64,000 nt of DNA from Idiomarina sp. MD25a (lineage in GTDB: Bacteria; Pseudomonadota; Gammaproteobacteria; Enterobacterales; Alteromonadaceae), in the NCBI RefSeq assembly GCF_001870515.1, contig NZ_MDGT01000003.1, positions 1,060,842 to 1,124,841 of the forward strand, in the 5' to 3' direction. The position numbers and the translations under genes are program-made. Under the pieces are notes generated by a model. The model had not been told where the DNA came from, made no database searches, and saw only the letters and a list, made by a program, of their open reading frames with translations. Positions 1 through 9,687 of the stretch are shown in pieces (the first letter of the stretch is position 1; each line of letters begins with the position of its first letter).

Positions 1-1131
1 GGTGATGTTTTGCAAGAACACGAGAGGAATTTTACGCTGCGCGCACAATTCAATGAAATGAGCACCTTTTTGTGCACTTTCGGAGAATAAAATACCGTTA
101 TTTGCCACGATACCGACGGGGTACCCGTGAATACGCGCAAAGCCCGTCACCAGCGTGGTGCCGTAGTTCGCTTTAAACTCATCAAAATCAGAGTCATCCA
201 CGACACGCGCAATCACTTCGTGAACATCGTAAGGCTTACGTAAATCGATGCCAACGATGCCATAGAGTTCTTTTGCATCATAACGCGGCGGCTTGCTTTC
301 GCGTTGATCTAACTGAGTGGGCGCGGGGCGGTTTAATCGTGCCACTGAACGGCGCGCTAATGCCAGAGCATGCTCGTCATTATGGGCAAAGTGATCGGCA
401 ACACCAGAAACCCGCGTGTGTACATCGGCACCACCGAGTTCTTCGGCGCTGACTTCCTCGCCCGTTGCCGCTTTAACTAACGGCGGGCCGGCAAGAAAAA
501 TAGTGCCTTGCTCTTTTACAATCACGCTCTCGTCTGCCATGGCAGGAACATAAGCACCGCCAGCTGTACATAGACCCATGACAACCGCGATCTGCGGAAT
601 GCCCTTAGCTGACATGTTGGCTTGATTAAAGAAGATGCGACCAAAGTGGTCTTTATCTGGAAATACGTCATCTTGACGAGGTAGGTTGGCACCGCCTGAG
701 TCGACTAAATAAATACACGGCAAATGGCATCGTTCGGCAATTTCTTGCGCGCGCAGATGCTTTTTAACGGTTAAGGGATAATAAGTACCGCCTTTTACCG
801 TTGCGTCGTTAGCGACGATCATGCACTCAACGCCTTCGACGCGACCAATACCCGCCACGACGCCGGCTGCCGGCACGTAATCGTCGTACACATCCCATGC
901 AGCGAACTGACCGATTTCTAAAAACGCTGAACCGGCGTCAAGCAGCTTATTAATACGTTGGCGCGGTAACAGTTTACCGCGCGACAAGTGACGCTCTTGA
1001 TATTTAGGACCGCCGCCTTGTTTAATTTGTTCGACTTTAGCGTTCACGTCATCAACGACCGCTTGCATCGATTCATAGTTCGCTTTGAACTGCTCGTCGC
1101 GGGTGTTGACTTTGCTTGCAAGAATAGCCAC
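1..1131 (-). CDS. liuB: Methylcrotonyl-CoA carboxylase beta (carboxyltransferase) subunit, 3' part beyond window
   Basis: Carboxyltransferase subunit of 3-methylcrotonyl-CoA carboxylase, which carboxylates 3-methylcrotonyl-CoA in leucine breakdown using biotin on the alpha subunit. The first 377 codons are visible; the family is about 535 residues. I take the GTG at 1129-1131 as start: GGAGAC precedes it and the product begins [15 protein letters not shown]. Carboxyltransferase signatures include [13 protein letters not shown] and [20 protein letters not shown]. It lies 11 bp downstream of liuA in the same direction, so it is probably cotranscribed with liuR-liuA and followed off the edge by other liu genes. 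Close acyl-CoA carboxyltransferases such as propionyl-CoA or geranyl-CoA carboxylase are the alternatives; the neighbours favour the leucine enzyme. Confidence 0.93.
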   Translation of the reverse strand, partial: MAILASKVNTRDEQFKANYESMQAVVDDVNAKVEQIKQGGGPKYQERHLSRGKLLPRQRINKLLDAGSAFLEIGQFAAWDVYDDYVPAAGVVAGIGRVEGVECMIVANDATVKGGTYYPLTVKKHLRAQEIAERCHLPCIYLVDSGGANLPRQDDVFPDKDHFGRIFFNQANMSAKGIPQIAVVMGLCTAGGAYVPAMADESVIVKEQGTIFLAGPPLVKAATGEEVSAEELGGADVHTRVSGVADHFAHNDEHALALARRSVARLNRPAPTQLDQRESKPPRYDAKELYGIVGIDLRKPYDVHEVIARVVDDSDFDEFKANYGTTLVTGFARIHGYPVGIVANNGILFSESAQKGAHFIELCAQRKIPLVFLQNIT

Positions 1132-1142
1132 AGCGTCTCCTT

Positions 1143-2312
1143 TTATTTGGACTCGTTGAACAACTCACGACCAATCAGCATACGGCGGATTTCTGACGTA
1201 CCGGCACCAATTTCATAAAGTTTCGCATCACGTAACAGACGTCCAGTCGGGTATTCGTTAATGTAGCCGTTACCACCGAGCAATTGAATCGCATCAAGAG
1301 CAAGTTGAGTCGCTAGCTCGGCTGCATAAAGTATTGCGCCCGCTGCGTCTTTGCGCGTGGTTTCACCACGGTCGCACGATTGCGCCACCGCGTAAACGTA
1401 AGCACGTGCTGCGTTAGTGCGCGTGTACATGTCCGCGACCTTACCCTGTACCAATTGGAACTCACCAATCGCTTTGCCAAACTGGTTACGGTCGTGGATA
1501 TAGGGAACGACGGCATCTAGACACGCTTGCATGATGCCCAACGGACCTGCCGCGAGTACAGCGCGCTCGTAATCTAAGCCACTCATCAATACTTCAACGC
1601 CACCATTAAGTTCGCCGAGAATATTTTCCGCAGGTACCTCGGCGTCCTCGAACACCAACTCACAAGTATTTGAGCCGCGCATTCCAAGTTTGTCGAGCTT
1701 TTGGGCTTGGCTAAATCCTGGGGTATTTTTCTCAACGATAAACGCGGTGATACCACGCGAAGCCTTCTCGGCATCAGTTTTAGCGTAAATCACAAAAACG
1801 TCGGCATCGGGACCGTTAGTAATCCACATTTTATTGCCGTTTAGTACGTACTTGTCGCCTTTCTTCTCGGCTTTCAATTTCATGCTGACCACGTCCGAGC
1901 CCGCATTAGGTTCGCTCATCGCGAGCGCGCCTACATGTTCGCCGGTACAGAGCTTAGGTAAGTATTTTTGTTTCTGTTCTTCGTTGCCGTTGCGCGCGAT
2001 TTGGTTAACGCACAGGTTCGAATGAGCGCCGTAACTTAAGCCGACAGAGGCTGATGCGCGACTTATTTCTTCCATCGCGATGACGTGTTCAAGGTAACCC
2101 ATACCTGAGCCGCCATACTGTTCGTCAACTGTCAAACCAAGTAGACCCATATCACCGAGTTTACGCCATAAATCACTTGGAAACTCATTGGCTTCATCAA
2201 TTTCAGCTGCACGAGGTGCGATTTCATCGCGTGCAAATGCGTTGACTGCTTCACGCAGCATGTCCGCGGTTTCGCCTAAGCCAAAGTTAAAAGAATTAAA
2301 TTGCGTAATCAT
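1143..2312 (-). CDS. liuA: Isovaleryl-CoA dehydrogenase
   Basis: FAD-dependent acyl-CoA dehydrogenase, 389 residues, oxidising isovaleryl-CoA to 3-methylcrotonyl-CoA, the substrate of the next gene's enzyme. The FAD/substrate signatures [18 protein letters not shown] and WITNG are present. The catalytic glutamate is in the isovaleryl-CoA dehydrogenase position: [10 protein letters not shown] gives Glu249, while the site used by most acyl-CoA dehydrogenases (C-terminal EGT) reads GAGTSEIRR and lacks the acid. This supports substrate assignment beyond generic acyl-CoA dehydrogenase. Its ATG overlaps the liuR stop as ATGA, and its ribosome binding site CAGGAG lies inside liuR, so translation is likely coupled. 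Confidence 0.94.
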   Translation of the reverse strand: MITQFNSFNFGLGETADMLREAVNAFARDEIAPRAAEIDEANEFPSDLWRKLGDMGLLGLTVDEQYGGSGMGYLEHVIAMEEISRASASVGLSYGAHSNLCVNQIARNGNEEQKQKYLPKLCTGEHVGALAMSEPNAGSDVVSMKLKAEKKGDKYVLNGNKMWITNGPDADVFVIYAKTDAEKASRGITAFIVEKNTPGFSQAQKLDKLGMRGSNTCELVFEDAEVPAENILGELNGGVEVLMSGLDYERAVLAAGPLGIMQACLDAVVPYIHDRNQFGKAIGEFQLVQGKVADMYTRTNAARAYVYAVAQSCDRGETTRKDAAGAILYAAELATQLALDAIQLLGGNGYINEYPTGRLLRDAKLYEIGAGTSEIRRMLIGRELFNESK

Positions 2313-2731
2313 AATGACTCCTGAGATGAGACTACTTTCTTGGTTGTCGTTCGCACTGACTCAAGTTCGTCTTGGCAACGTTGCTCAAGACCCGAGAGCT
2401 CAGTCAGTAATACGTTGATATCTTCCATTTGTTGCTTGAGTGATGCCTTTTTCTCGGCGATTAACTCAAGTACCTTTTCTAACTGTGCAGCCGAACTATT
2501 GTCTGCGTCATATAACTCAAATAAACGTCGGGTTTCAGCTAACGAGAAACCTAACCGCTTGCCACGTAAAATAAGTTTTAGACGGACGCGATCTTTATTA
2601 TTGTAAATTCGATGTTGACCTTGACGACGAGGCGACAGCAACCCTTCGTCTTCGTAGAAGCGGATAGAACGGGTCGTAATGTCAAATTGTTTTGCCAATT
2701 CGCCGATCGTATAAGTGATTTTGTTACTCAT
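2309..2731 (-). CDS. liuR: MerR-family regulator of branched-chain amino acid catabolism (LiuR type)
   Basis: MerR-family transcription factor, 140 residues. The N-terminal winged helix-turn-helix starts [30 protein letters not shown], followed by a dimerisation helix rich in Glu/Leu (about 80-125) and no C-terminal cysteine cluster of the metal-sensing subgroup. It heads the operon containing liuA and liuB and diverges from a thiolase gene; the 77-bp divergent region contains a perfect 16-bp palindrome that is the likely operator. In other proteobacteria LiuR controls leucine and related catabolic genes; the effector is not evident from sequence. Confidence 0.9.
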   Translation of the reverse strand: MSNKITYTIGELAKQFDITTRSIRFYEDEGLLSPRRQGQHRIYNNKDRVRLKLILRGKRLGFSLAETRRLFELYDADNSSAAQLEKVLELIAEKKASLKQQMEDINVLLTELSGLEQRCQDELESVRTTTKKVVSSQESL

Positions 2732-2775
2732 CAGACTTGCTTTTTAGTTGACCTAAGATCTAAGCTTAGAGGAAG

Positions 2776-2791
2776 TTTACGTTAACGTAAA
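2776..2791. promoter_or_regulatory. liuR: Perfect 16-bp palindrome, probable LiuR operator
   Basis: TTTACGTTAACGTAAA is a perfect inverted repeat in the 77-bp region between divergent liuR and the thiolase gene, ending 17 bp before the thiolase ATG. Its form (TTTACGT and ACGTAAA half-sites) agrees with my recollection of the LiuR motif in gammaproteobacteria. A second small palindrome, CTAAGCTTAG, lies close by at about 2760-2769. One site could control both directions. Binding is inferred, not shown. Confidence 0.72.
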
Positions 2792-2808
2792 GTGGTATTG
2801 GAGGAAAG

Positions 2809-3990
2809 ATGTCAAACGATTCGGTCGTAATTGTTGCCGCAAACAGGACAGCAATGGGGGGCTTCCAAGGTAGCCTGAGTGAAGTCAGTGCTCCTAATTT
2901 AGGGGCTACTGCGATTAAAGCTGCGTTAGGAAATAGCGGCCTCAAAGAAACCGATGTTTCTGAGGTCATTATGGGTAACGTACTGCCGGCGGGGTTAGGC
3001 CAAGCGCCCGCACGTCAGGCGATGTTATATGCTGGTTTACCGCAAAGTACAGGTGCCACGACCATTAATAAAGTCTGTGGCTCGGGCTTAAAAGCGGCGA
3101 TGTTTGCAACGGACCTAATTCGTGCAGGCTCAGCGGATGTTGTCGTAGCAGGCGGTATGGAGAGTATGTCGCGTGCGCCTTACTTACTTGATAAAGGCCG
3201 CAATGGGTACCGTATGGGACATGGTCAATTGTTTGACCACATGATGCTTGATGGTCTTGAAGATGCCTATGAAGGCAAGGCGATGGGTTGTTATGCTCAG
3301 GACACGGCTGATAAATACGGTCTCGACCGCGATGCGATGGATAACTTTGCGATTAACTCGTTAGAGAAAGCGCAGGCCGCCATTGAAAAAGGTTACTTCA
3401 AAGGTGAGATTACGCCGTTGACTTATTCAACGCGCAAGGGTGATGTCACCGTAGATACGGATGAGCAGCCGGGTAAAGCACGACTCGATAAGATTCCACA
3501 ACTACGTCCAGCGTTTAAGAAAGACGGCACTATTACAGCTGCCAACTCAAGCTCAATCTCGGATGGGGCTGCGGCGCTTGTATTGATGCGCGAGAGTGAG
3601 GCTGCTAAGCGCGGTTTGAAACCGCTTGCTCGCGTTAAAGGGCATGCAACTCATTCTCAGGCGCCTGCTGAGTTTACTGTGGCGCCCATTGGCGCGATGG
3701 ACGCGTTGTTGAACCAAGTCGGTTGGAGTAAAGATGACGTCGATTTATGGGAAATCAACGAAGCGTTCGCCATGGTCACCATGTTAGCAATCAACGAAAT
3801 GAAGCTTGATGCTAACCGCGTTAATGTCCATGGCGGTGCGTGTGCGCTGGGACATCCGATTGGTGCCAGTGGCGCCCGTTTGCTGGTTACCTTGTTACAC
3901 GCATTGAAGCAACGCGGCGAGAAACGAGGTATTACCTCACTATGCATTGGTGGTGGTGAAGCCGTCGCACTCGCCGTTGAAATGATGTAG
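2809..3990 (+). CDS. atoB: Acetyl-CoA C-acetyltransferase (thiolase)
   Basis: Thiolase, 393 residues, the normal length for the biosynthetic/degradative acetyl-CoA acetyltransferase family. The nucleophile loop reads NKVCGSGLKAA (Cys near residue 89), with EINEAFA and the C-terminal GGACALGHPIGASGAR and CIGGGEA supplying the catalytic His and second Cys. It would cleave acetoacetyl-CoA, the end product of leucine degradation, or other 3-ketoacyl-CoAs. It sits alone, divergent from liuR and across the palindrome, so it is probably in the same regulon. A strong GGAGGAAAG site precedes the ATG. It could also act on 2-methylacetoacetyl-CoA from isoleucine. The symbol is by family resemblance. Confidence 0.9.
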   Translation: MSNDSVVIVAANRTAMGGFQGSLSEVSAPNLGATAIKAALGNSGLKETDVSEVIMGNVLPAGLGQAPARQAMLYAGLPQSTGATTINKVCGSGLKAAMFATDLIRAGSADVVVAGGMESMSRAPYLLDKGRNGYRMGHGQLFDHMMLDGLEDAYEGKAMGCYAQDTADKYGLDRDAMDNFAINSLEKAQAAIEKGYFKGEITPLTYSTRKGDVTVDTDEQPGKARLDKIPQLRPAFKKDGTITAANSSSISDGAAALVLMRESEAAKRGLKPLARVKGHATHSQAPAEFTVAPIGAMDALLNQVGWSKDDVDLWEINEAFAMVTMLAINEMKLDANRVNVHGGACALGHPIGASGARLLVTLLHALKQRGEKRGITSLCIGGGEAVALAVEMM

Positions 3991-4860
3991 TCAACGGCTT
4001 AGGTTACGTTGCTGGCGCGAAGCCAAAATAACAGCAATAACAATTAAGCTCGCGCCCAGCAACCATCTTAACCAGTCGGTATCGTGTTGCCAAAACAACA
4101 CGTTAACGAGAATCCCAGCGGGAATTAAGGCATTATTCATAGCCGCGAGCTGTCCGGTGTTGACCCATTTGCTGGCTAGGTTCCAGCCGAGATAGCCAAG
4201 TCCGGAGGCGACAATGCCGAGCCACAACAAAATGCCCCATTGTAAGGGTGTGGTAGGTAGCATTTGGTGATTGCCAAACAGTAAAACGCCTAAGCCAGAG
4301 ACGAGGCTAGCGCCGGCAAAAAATGCGGCGAATTGTTGAATTTGATTTTGCGTTGAGCCGAGGTCTAGGCGTTTGTATGCCACCTGGCCGGCAGCGAAGC
4401 ATAAATTGGCGGCTTGAATCAAAGCAAAGCCAATCATGAAATCAGCGCTTAGCCCCTGGTAACGAATGATGGCAGCGCCTAAGACTGAGATGGCGGCTGC
4501 GAGCCACCAAGTGAATGGTAAGCGGCGGCGCCCTAAAATGATTTCGTCGATGAGTGTAATGTAAAGCGGGGTGAATATCGTGAACAATAGTACCTCGGCG
4601 ACACTCAAATAAAGAAATGCGTGATACAAAAACAAGTACATTAAGCCGATTTGTACGGCACCAATTCCGGCAAGTTGGGTTAGTGTTTTAACCGAATAGG
4701 CTTTGAGCTGACGCCATTTGAATAATGGCAAGATAGTAAACAAAGCCAGTAGCATGCGGATAAATACGACCCAATAGCCATCAACTTGGCCGGCAAGGTA
4801 TTCGCCAATGAGCGAGAAGCTTGCCGCCCAGAGTAACGTAATAAGAATTAAAAGTGGCAC
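3991..4860 (-). CDS. DMT-superfamily (EamA) transporter
   Basis: Integral inner-membrane protein of 289 residues with about ten hydrophobic helices in two EamA-type halves (drug/metabolite transporter superfamily). The start is a GTG at 4858-4860 giving MPLLILITLLWAASFSLIGEYLAG, the WAASF motif being typical of EamA helix 1. Substrate cannot be predicted; relatives export amino acids or metabolites. It is convergent with the thiolase gene, the two stop codons abutting without a gap, and divergent from mmsA across 66 bp. Confidence 0.85.
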   Translation of the reverse strand: MPLLILITLLWAASFSLIGEYLAGQVDGYWVVFIRMLLALFTILPLFKWRQLKAYSVKTLTQLAGIGAVQIGLMYLFLYHAFLYLSVAEVLLFTIFTPLYITLIDEIILGRRRLPFTWWLAAAISVLGAAIIRYQGLSADFMIGFALIQAANLCFAAGQVAYKRLDLGSTQNQIQQFAAFFAGASLVSGLGVLLFGNHQMLPTTPLQWGILLWLGIVASGLGYLGWNLASKWVNTGQLAAMNNALIPAGILVNVLFWQHDTDWLRWLLGASLIVIAVILASRQQRNLSR

Positions 4861-4926
4861 GGTATGCGTCTCTTTTAAGGATTATGAAAATTTGGTTTAT
4901 AAAATAACACAACAAGAAGGTGAGTT

Positions 4927-6423
4927 ATGTCTAAAAAAGTGCCTCTGTATATCGACGGAGAGTTTCGCGCTTCAAAAACTGAGTCTTGGATTCCGGTAAC
5001 CAATCCAGCGACCCAAGAAGTGATTGCCGAAGCTCCATGCGCGACTCAAGACGAGATGGAAGCTGCTGTTGCGAGTGCACGAGAAGCCTTTAAAACGTGG
5101 AAAGAAGTGCCTGTTTCTGAGCGTGCTCGTGTCATGATGCGTTATCAGGCATTGCTTAAAGAACACCAAGAAGAAATTGCAGAAATCTTAGCGCAAGAGA
5201 CTGGAAAAACCTTTGAAGATGCCAAAGGTGATGTATGGCGCGGCATCGAAGTGGTTGAGCAAGCCGCGAACATTCCATCATTGATGATGGGTGAGACGGT
5301 CGAAAACGTAGCACGCTCTATCGACTCCTACAGCTACATTCAGCCGCTCGGTATTTGTGCGGGTATCACGCCGTTTAACTTTCCCGCGATGATCCCATTA
5401 TGGATGTTCCCGATGGCTATTGCCTGCGGTAACACTTTCATCTTAAAACCTTCAGAACAAGATCCATTGACGCCAACACGCTTAGTTGAGCTATTTGAGC
5501 AAGCGGGCGCGCCTAAAGGCGTACTGCAGGTGATTCACGGTGGTAAAGACCAAGTTGATTTCGTTTTAGACCATCCTGAAATTCATGCGTTATCGTTTGT
5601 TGGTTCAGTACCTGTCGCCGAATACATTTATCGCCGTGGTACTGAGAACGGTAAACGCGTACAAGCGTTCGCGGGCGCTAAAAACCATTGTGTCATCATG
5701 CCTGATGCTAACAAGCAGCAAGTCATTAACAACCTCGTCGGTGCTTCTGTCGGAGCGGCAGGCCAACGTTGTATGGCAATTTCAGTCGCAGTATTTGTCG
5801 GCGCGGCGAAAGAGTGGATCCCCGAAGTCGCTGAAGCGATTGCAAAAGTTCGTCCAGGCGCTTGGAACGATGAGAACGCAGCTTACGGGCCTGTCATTAG
5901 TCCACAAGCTAAAGAGCGTATTGAACAAATGATCACCGACGGTGAAAATGAAGGGGCCAAGCTACTTGTCGATGGTCGTGGTTGCACCGTGGAAGGCTTG
6001 CCGGACGGCAACTGGGTTGGTCCAACGGTATTCTCTGAAGTCACCGCCGATATGGATATCTATAAAAAAGAAGTCTTTGGTCCCGTGCTTAGCATGATGG
6101 AAGTCGAGGATCTAGACGATGCACTGACGTTGGTGAACAACAACCCGTATGGTAACGGCACGTCAATCTTCACTTCGAATGGTGCGGCAGCGCGCAAATA
6201 CCAACACGAAGTCACTGTCGGTCAGGTCGGTATCAATATTCCTATCCCGGTGCCATTGCCGTTCTTCTCGTTCACTGGCTGGAAACGTTCATTCTTTGGT
6301 GACTTGCATGCTTATGGTAAGCAAGCGATCCGCTTCTACACCGAAACCAAAACCGTGACTGCGCGTTGGTTTGAGAGTGATATTGAGGCGAGTGGACCTA
6401 ATATGTCTATTCACCTGAAGTAA
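4927..6423 (+). CDS. mmsA: Methylmalonate-semialdehyde dehydrogenase (CoA-acylating)
   Basis: NAD- and CoA-dependent aldehyde dehydrogenase, 498 residues, converting (methyl)malonate semialdehyde to propionyl-CoA or acetyl-CoA at the end of valine catabolism. The catalytic Cys282 lies in GQRCMAIS, the family-specific variant in which the usual catalytic-base Glu site is replaced ([14 protein letters not shown] region), as in CoA-acylating MmsA. It leads a rightward cluster with the preceding valine steps, ending 23 bp before the next gene. AAGGTG precedes the ATG. The 66-bp upstream region contains no copy of the LiuR palindrome, suggesting a separate control. Confidence 0.95.
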   Translation: MSKKVPLYIDGEFRASKTESWIPVTNPATQEVIAEAPCATQDEMEAAVASAREAFKTWKEVPVSERARVMMRYQALLKEHQEEIAEILAQETGKTFEDAKGDVWRGIEVVEQAANIPSLMMGETVENVARSIDSYSYIQPLGICAGITPFNFPAMIPLWMFPMAIACGNTFILKPSEQDPLTPTRLVELFEQAGAPKGVLQVIHGGKDQVDFVLDHPEIHALSFVGSVPVAEYIYRRGTENGKRVQAFAGAKNHCVIMPDANKQQVINNLVGASVGAAGQRCMAISVAVFVGAAKEWIPEVAEAIAKVRPGAWNDENAAYGPVISPQAKERIEQMITDGENEGAKLLVDGRGCTVEGLPDGNWVGPTVFSEVTADMDIYKKEVFGPVLSMMEVEDLDDALTLVNNNPYGNGTSIFTSNGAAARKYQHEVTVGQVGINIPIPVPLPFFSFTGWKRSFFGDLHAYGKQAIRFYTETKTVTARWFESDIEASGPNMSIHLK

Positions 6424-6446
6424 TTGATAAGTTAAAGGTAGTTAGC

Positions 6447-7604
6447 ATGAACTTTGAATTAACTGAAGACCAACAAGCCTTTGTCGATACTGCCAAAGCG
6501 TTTGCGGATAAAGAACTTGCACCTAACGCAGCGCGCTGGGATGAAGAAGCTCATTTCCCCATCGAGGTTTTCCGTAAGGCCGGTGAGATGGGCTTTATGG
6601 GAATGTATACCCCAGAAGAGGCGGGTGGTTTTGGCATGAGTCGTTTAGACTCAGCACTTATTTTCGAACAATTAGCGGGTGGTTGTACAGCCACCACCGC
6701 GATGATGACCATTCATAATATGGTGACCTGGATGATTGGTTCATTCGGTCAACAAGATGTCATCGACGAGTGGGTACCAGAGTTAGTAACCGGTGAAAAG
6801 CTCGGTTCTTACTGTTTAACTGAGCCAGGCTCTGGCTCAGATGCAGCGAGTTTGCGCACCAGCGCTAAAAAAGAAGGCGATGAGTACGTTCTCAACGGTT
6901 CTAAAATGTTTATTTCAGGTGCCGGCTCAACAGATGTGATGGTGGTCATGGCTCGCACTGGAGAGGCGGGCCCTAAAGGTATTTCTGCCTTTGTCGTGCC
7001 AGCCGATGCAAAAGGCATCAGCTATGGCAAAAAAGAAGATAAAATGGGTTGGAACGCTCAACCCACCCGTCTTGTGACCTTTGAGGATGTGCGCATTCCC
7101 GCCAAGAACTTGTTGGGTGATGAAGGTGAGGGCTTCAAGTTCGCGATGATGGGACTGGATGGTGGCCGTATCAATATCGCGGTCTGTTCCGTAGGTACTG
7201 CGCAGGCGGCATTAGAGACGGCGTCTGCGTATATGCACGAACGCAGTCAGTTTGGTAAACCGTTAGCAGCATTCCAAGCGCTTCAGTTTAAACTGGCGGA
7301 CATGGCGACTGAGCTTGTTGCAGCACGTCAAATGGTTCGATTAGCTGCTTCGAAAGTGGATAACAATGATCCCGATAAGACAACCTATTGTGCGATGGCT
7401 AAACGCTTTGCCACGGATATCGGTTTCCAAGTGTGTAATGAAGCACTACAAATCCATGGTGGCTACGGCTATATCAAAGAATATCCGCTTGAGCGCCATG
7501 TTCGTGATGTGCGCGTTCATCAAATTCTTGAGGGAACCAACGAAGTGATGCGACTGATCATTGCACGTCGCATTCTAGCTGATAGCGACCGCCAAATTTT
7601 GTAA
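6447..7604 (+). CDS. Isobutyryl-CoA dehydrogenase-like acyl-CoA dehydrogenase
   Basis: Acyl-CoA dehydrogenase, 385 residues, with YCLTEPGSGSDAASL and FISGAG for flavin and substrate binding. Unlike liuA, the catalytic Glu is in the common C-terminal position: LEGTNEVMR, Glu362. This motif resembles the mammalian isobutyryl-CoA dehydrogenase (ACAD8) form. Placed between mmsA and the hydrolase/mmsB pair, it most likely converts isobutyryl-CoA to methacrylyl-CoA in valine breakdown. 2-methylbutyryl-CoA (isoleucine) is another plausible substrate. Stop and next start are 9 bp apart. Confidence 0.9.
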   Translation: MNFELTEDQQAFVDTAKAFADKELAPNAARWDEEAHFPIEVFRKAGEMGFMGMYTPEEAGGFGMSRLDSALIFEQLAGGCTATTAMMTIHNMVTWMIGSFGQQDVIDEWVPELVTGEKLGSYCLTEPGSGSDAASLRTSAKKEGDEYVLNGSKMFISGAGSTDVMVVMARTGEAGPKGISAFVVPADAKGISYGKKEDKMGWNAQPTRLVTFEDVRIPAKNLLGDEGEGFKFAMMGLDGGRINIAVCSVGTAQAALETASAYMHERSQFGKPLAAFQALQFKLADMATELVAARQMVRLAASKVDNNDPDKTTYCAMAKRFATDIGFQVCNEALQIHGGYGYIKEYPLERHVRDVRVHQILEGTNEVMRLIIARRILADSDRQIL

Positions 7605-7613
7605 GGAGTCGGC

Positions 7614-8750
7614 ATGCAAACTCCCGTAATTCTTGAAACAATCAACGCCGGTGACAAAGTCATCGGCGTTGCTACGCTAAACTCTGAAAAATCACTCAAC
7701 GCGCTCAGCTTGGCAATGGCAGAAACACTGCTGCCGCAATTACAAGCCTGGGCTGATGATCCTCAGGTGGCTTGTGTTTGGCTGCAAGGCGCAGGTGAAA
7801 AAGCGTTTTGTGCCGGTGGCGACATCGTTGCTATGTACAAAGCGATGCAAGCACAGCCCGGCCAATTAGTTGAAGAAGTCGAGAACTTCTTCACTACGGA
7901 ATATCAATTAGACTATGCCATTCAGACCTATCCAAAGCCGATCATCTGCTGGGGTGATGGTATTGTGATGGGCGGTGGTATGGGTCTAATGAATGGTGCC
8001 AGTCACCGCATCGTAACAGAGCGCTCATTGCTGGCGATGCCGGAAGTTACCATTGGTTTATACCCCGATGTGGGGGCAACCTACTTCTTGAATCGGATGC
8101 CGGAGGGATGTGGCGCGTTTTTAGGTATGACTGGCGCGACTATGAATGCGTCTGACGCTCTTTTCCTAAATCTTGCTGATCAGTTCGTCGGTCACGAACA
8201 TAAAGCTCAAGTCATCGAAGCACTACAGGCTATTGAATGGGGTGATACGGGCGCACTGAATCATCAAAAAGTAACCGATACACTCGAGCGTCTTGCTGAA
8301 CAGGATGATACTGCGCTACCCAGTCCTCAGGTTGAACCCCATCTTGAGACCATACAACAATGTATGTCTGCAAGTAGTGTGACTGAAGCGACCCAACGAG
8401 TTTTGGCCGAGCAACAAGACGATAAGTGGTTCCAGAAGGCGCAAAAAAACCTCAGTCATGGTTGCCCAATCACGCCTCACTTAGTATGGCAACAAACCCA
8501 TCATGGTGCGGATCTGTCATTAGCAGACTGCTTTAGATTCGAGCTTACATTATCGTGCAATTGCGCCGTGCGCGGCGATTTCGCCGAGGGTATTCGTGCA
8601 TTACTCATCGACAAAGACAAACAGCCGCAGTGGCAGTTTGCAAGCGTAGGCGATGTGACGGAAGAGGCCATCGACGGGTTTTTCGACCCACCGTGGGGCG
8701 AGCGTACACATCCATTAGCAGCGCTTGAGCAAGTGTTGATGAAAAAATAA
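7614..8750 (+). CDS. 3-hydroxyisobutyryl-CoA hydrolase / enoyl-CoA hydratase family protein
   Basis: Crotonase-superfamily protein, 378 residues, longer than simple enoyl-CoA hydratases (about 260) and matching the HIBCH subfamily that hydrolyses 3-hydroxyisobutyryl-CoA to free 3-hydroxyisobutyrate. Oxyanion-hole segments GEKAFCAGGDIVAMY and GIVMGGGMGLMNG and the acid-bearing EVTIGLYPDVGATYFLNRMP match that subfamily. The C-terminal extension (about 270-378) is also typical. The product feeds MmsB, encoded next. A separate methacrylyl-CoA hydratase is not seen in the window, so either this protein covers hydration too or the gene lies elsewhere. Confidence 0.88.
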   Translation: MQTPVILETINAGDKVIGVATLNSEKSLNALSLAMAETLLPQLQAWADDPQVACVWLQGAGEKAFCAGGDIVAMYKAMQAQPGQLVEEVENFFTTEYQLDYAIQTYPKPIICWGDGIVMGGGMGLMNGASHRIVTERSLLAMPEVTIGLYPDVGATYFLNRMPEGCGAFLGMTGATMNASDALFLNLADQFVGHEHKAQVIEALQAIEWGDTGALNHQKVTDTLERLAEQDDTALPSPQVEPHLETIQQCMSASSVTEATQRVLAEQQDDKWFQKAQKNLSHGCPITPHLVWQQTHHGADLSLADCFRFELTLSCNCAVRGDFAEGIRALLIDKDKQPQWQFASVGDVTEEAIDGFFDPPWGERTHPLAALEQVLMKK

Positions 8751-8779
8751 TAACTATCGACAACAAGAAGGAGTCGAAC

Positions 8780-9676
8780 ATGGCGAATGTCGCATTTATC
8801 GGATTAGGCAACATGGGTGGACCGATGGCCATGAACTTGGCTAAAGCAGGTCACAATGTAAATGCGTTTGATCTATCGAAAGACGCTCTAGCACAGGTTG
8901 AAGCTGCGGGTGCCCGAGCCTGTGCAAGCCCTCGCGAAGCGATTGAAGGTGTGGAGTTTGTCGTCAGCATGTTACCGGCCGACCATCATGTCGAGTCGGT
9001 CTACTTAGGTGATGAGGGACTTGTACACGTATTGACGGATAAGCAGTTGGTCATTGATTGTAGTACCATCTCTTCGGAAGCTGCGATCTATGTGGGTGAA
9101 CAATTACAACAAGCGGGTATTGCCTTTATTGATGCACCGGTTTCAGGTGGTGTCGGTGGCGCGAAAGCGGGGACCTTAACGTTCATCTGCGGTGGCACTG
9201 AGGGCAATGTGGATCGTGCACGCACCGTACTCAATGACATGGGCAAAAATGTGTTCCGCGCGGGTGATGTCGGTGCGGGTCAAATCGCCAAAATATGCAA
9301 TAATATGCTGCTTTCAGTACTGATGGTAGGTACTTCTGAGGCATTGCAACTTGGTAAAGCCAATGGTCTTGATCCGAAAGTATTGAGTGAAATCATGTTG
9401 CAAAGTTCAGGTCGCAACTGGACATTAGAAGTCTATAATCCGTGCCCTGACGTGATGGAAGGTGTACCATCGAGTAATGATTATCAGGGCGGCTTTATGG
9501 TCGATCTGATGAGTAAAGACTTGGGTCTTGCACAGCAAACCGCGTTAAAGTCGGGTGCCGCTACGCCGATGGGCGCTTTAACCCGTAACCTCTATCATGG
9601 GTGGTCGCAGCAAGGCCATGGTCGACAAGACTTCTCAAGTATTTTTAACTATTTGACACCGATCTCGAAAAAATAA
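8780..9676 (+). CDS. mmsB: 3-hydroxyisobutyrate dehydrogenase
   Basis: NAD-dependent beta-hydroxyacid dehydrogenase, 298 residues, oxidising 3-hydroxyisobutyrate to methylmalonate semialdehyde, the MmsA substrate. N-terminal dinucleotide fold has GLGNMGGPMAMNL; the substrate loop is DAPVSGGVGGAKAGTL (about 118-133); the catalytic Lys is in GAGQIAKICNNML (about residue 171). AAGGAG precedes the ATG by a good distance. Together with mmsA and the two preceding genes it completes valine catabolism from isobutyryl-CoA. Confidence 0.95.
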   Translation: MANVAFIGLGNMGGPMAMNLAKAGHNVNAFDLSKDALAQVEAAGARACASPREAIEGVEFVVSMLPADHHVESVYLGDEGLVHVLTDKQLVIDCSTISSEAAIYVGEQLQQAGIAFIDAPVSGGVGGAKAGTLTFICGGTEGNVDRARTVLNDMGKNVFRAGDVGAGQIAKICNNMLLSVLMVGTSEALQLGKANGLDPKVLSEIMLQSSGRNWTLEVYNPCPDVMEGVPSSNDYQGGFMVDLMSKDLGLAQQTALKSGAATPMGALTRNLYHGWSQQGHGRQDFSSIFNYLTPISKK

Positions 9677-9687
9677 AGAGGCAGTTC

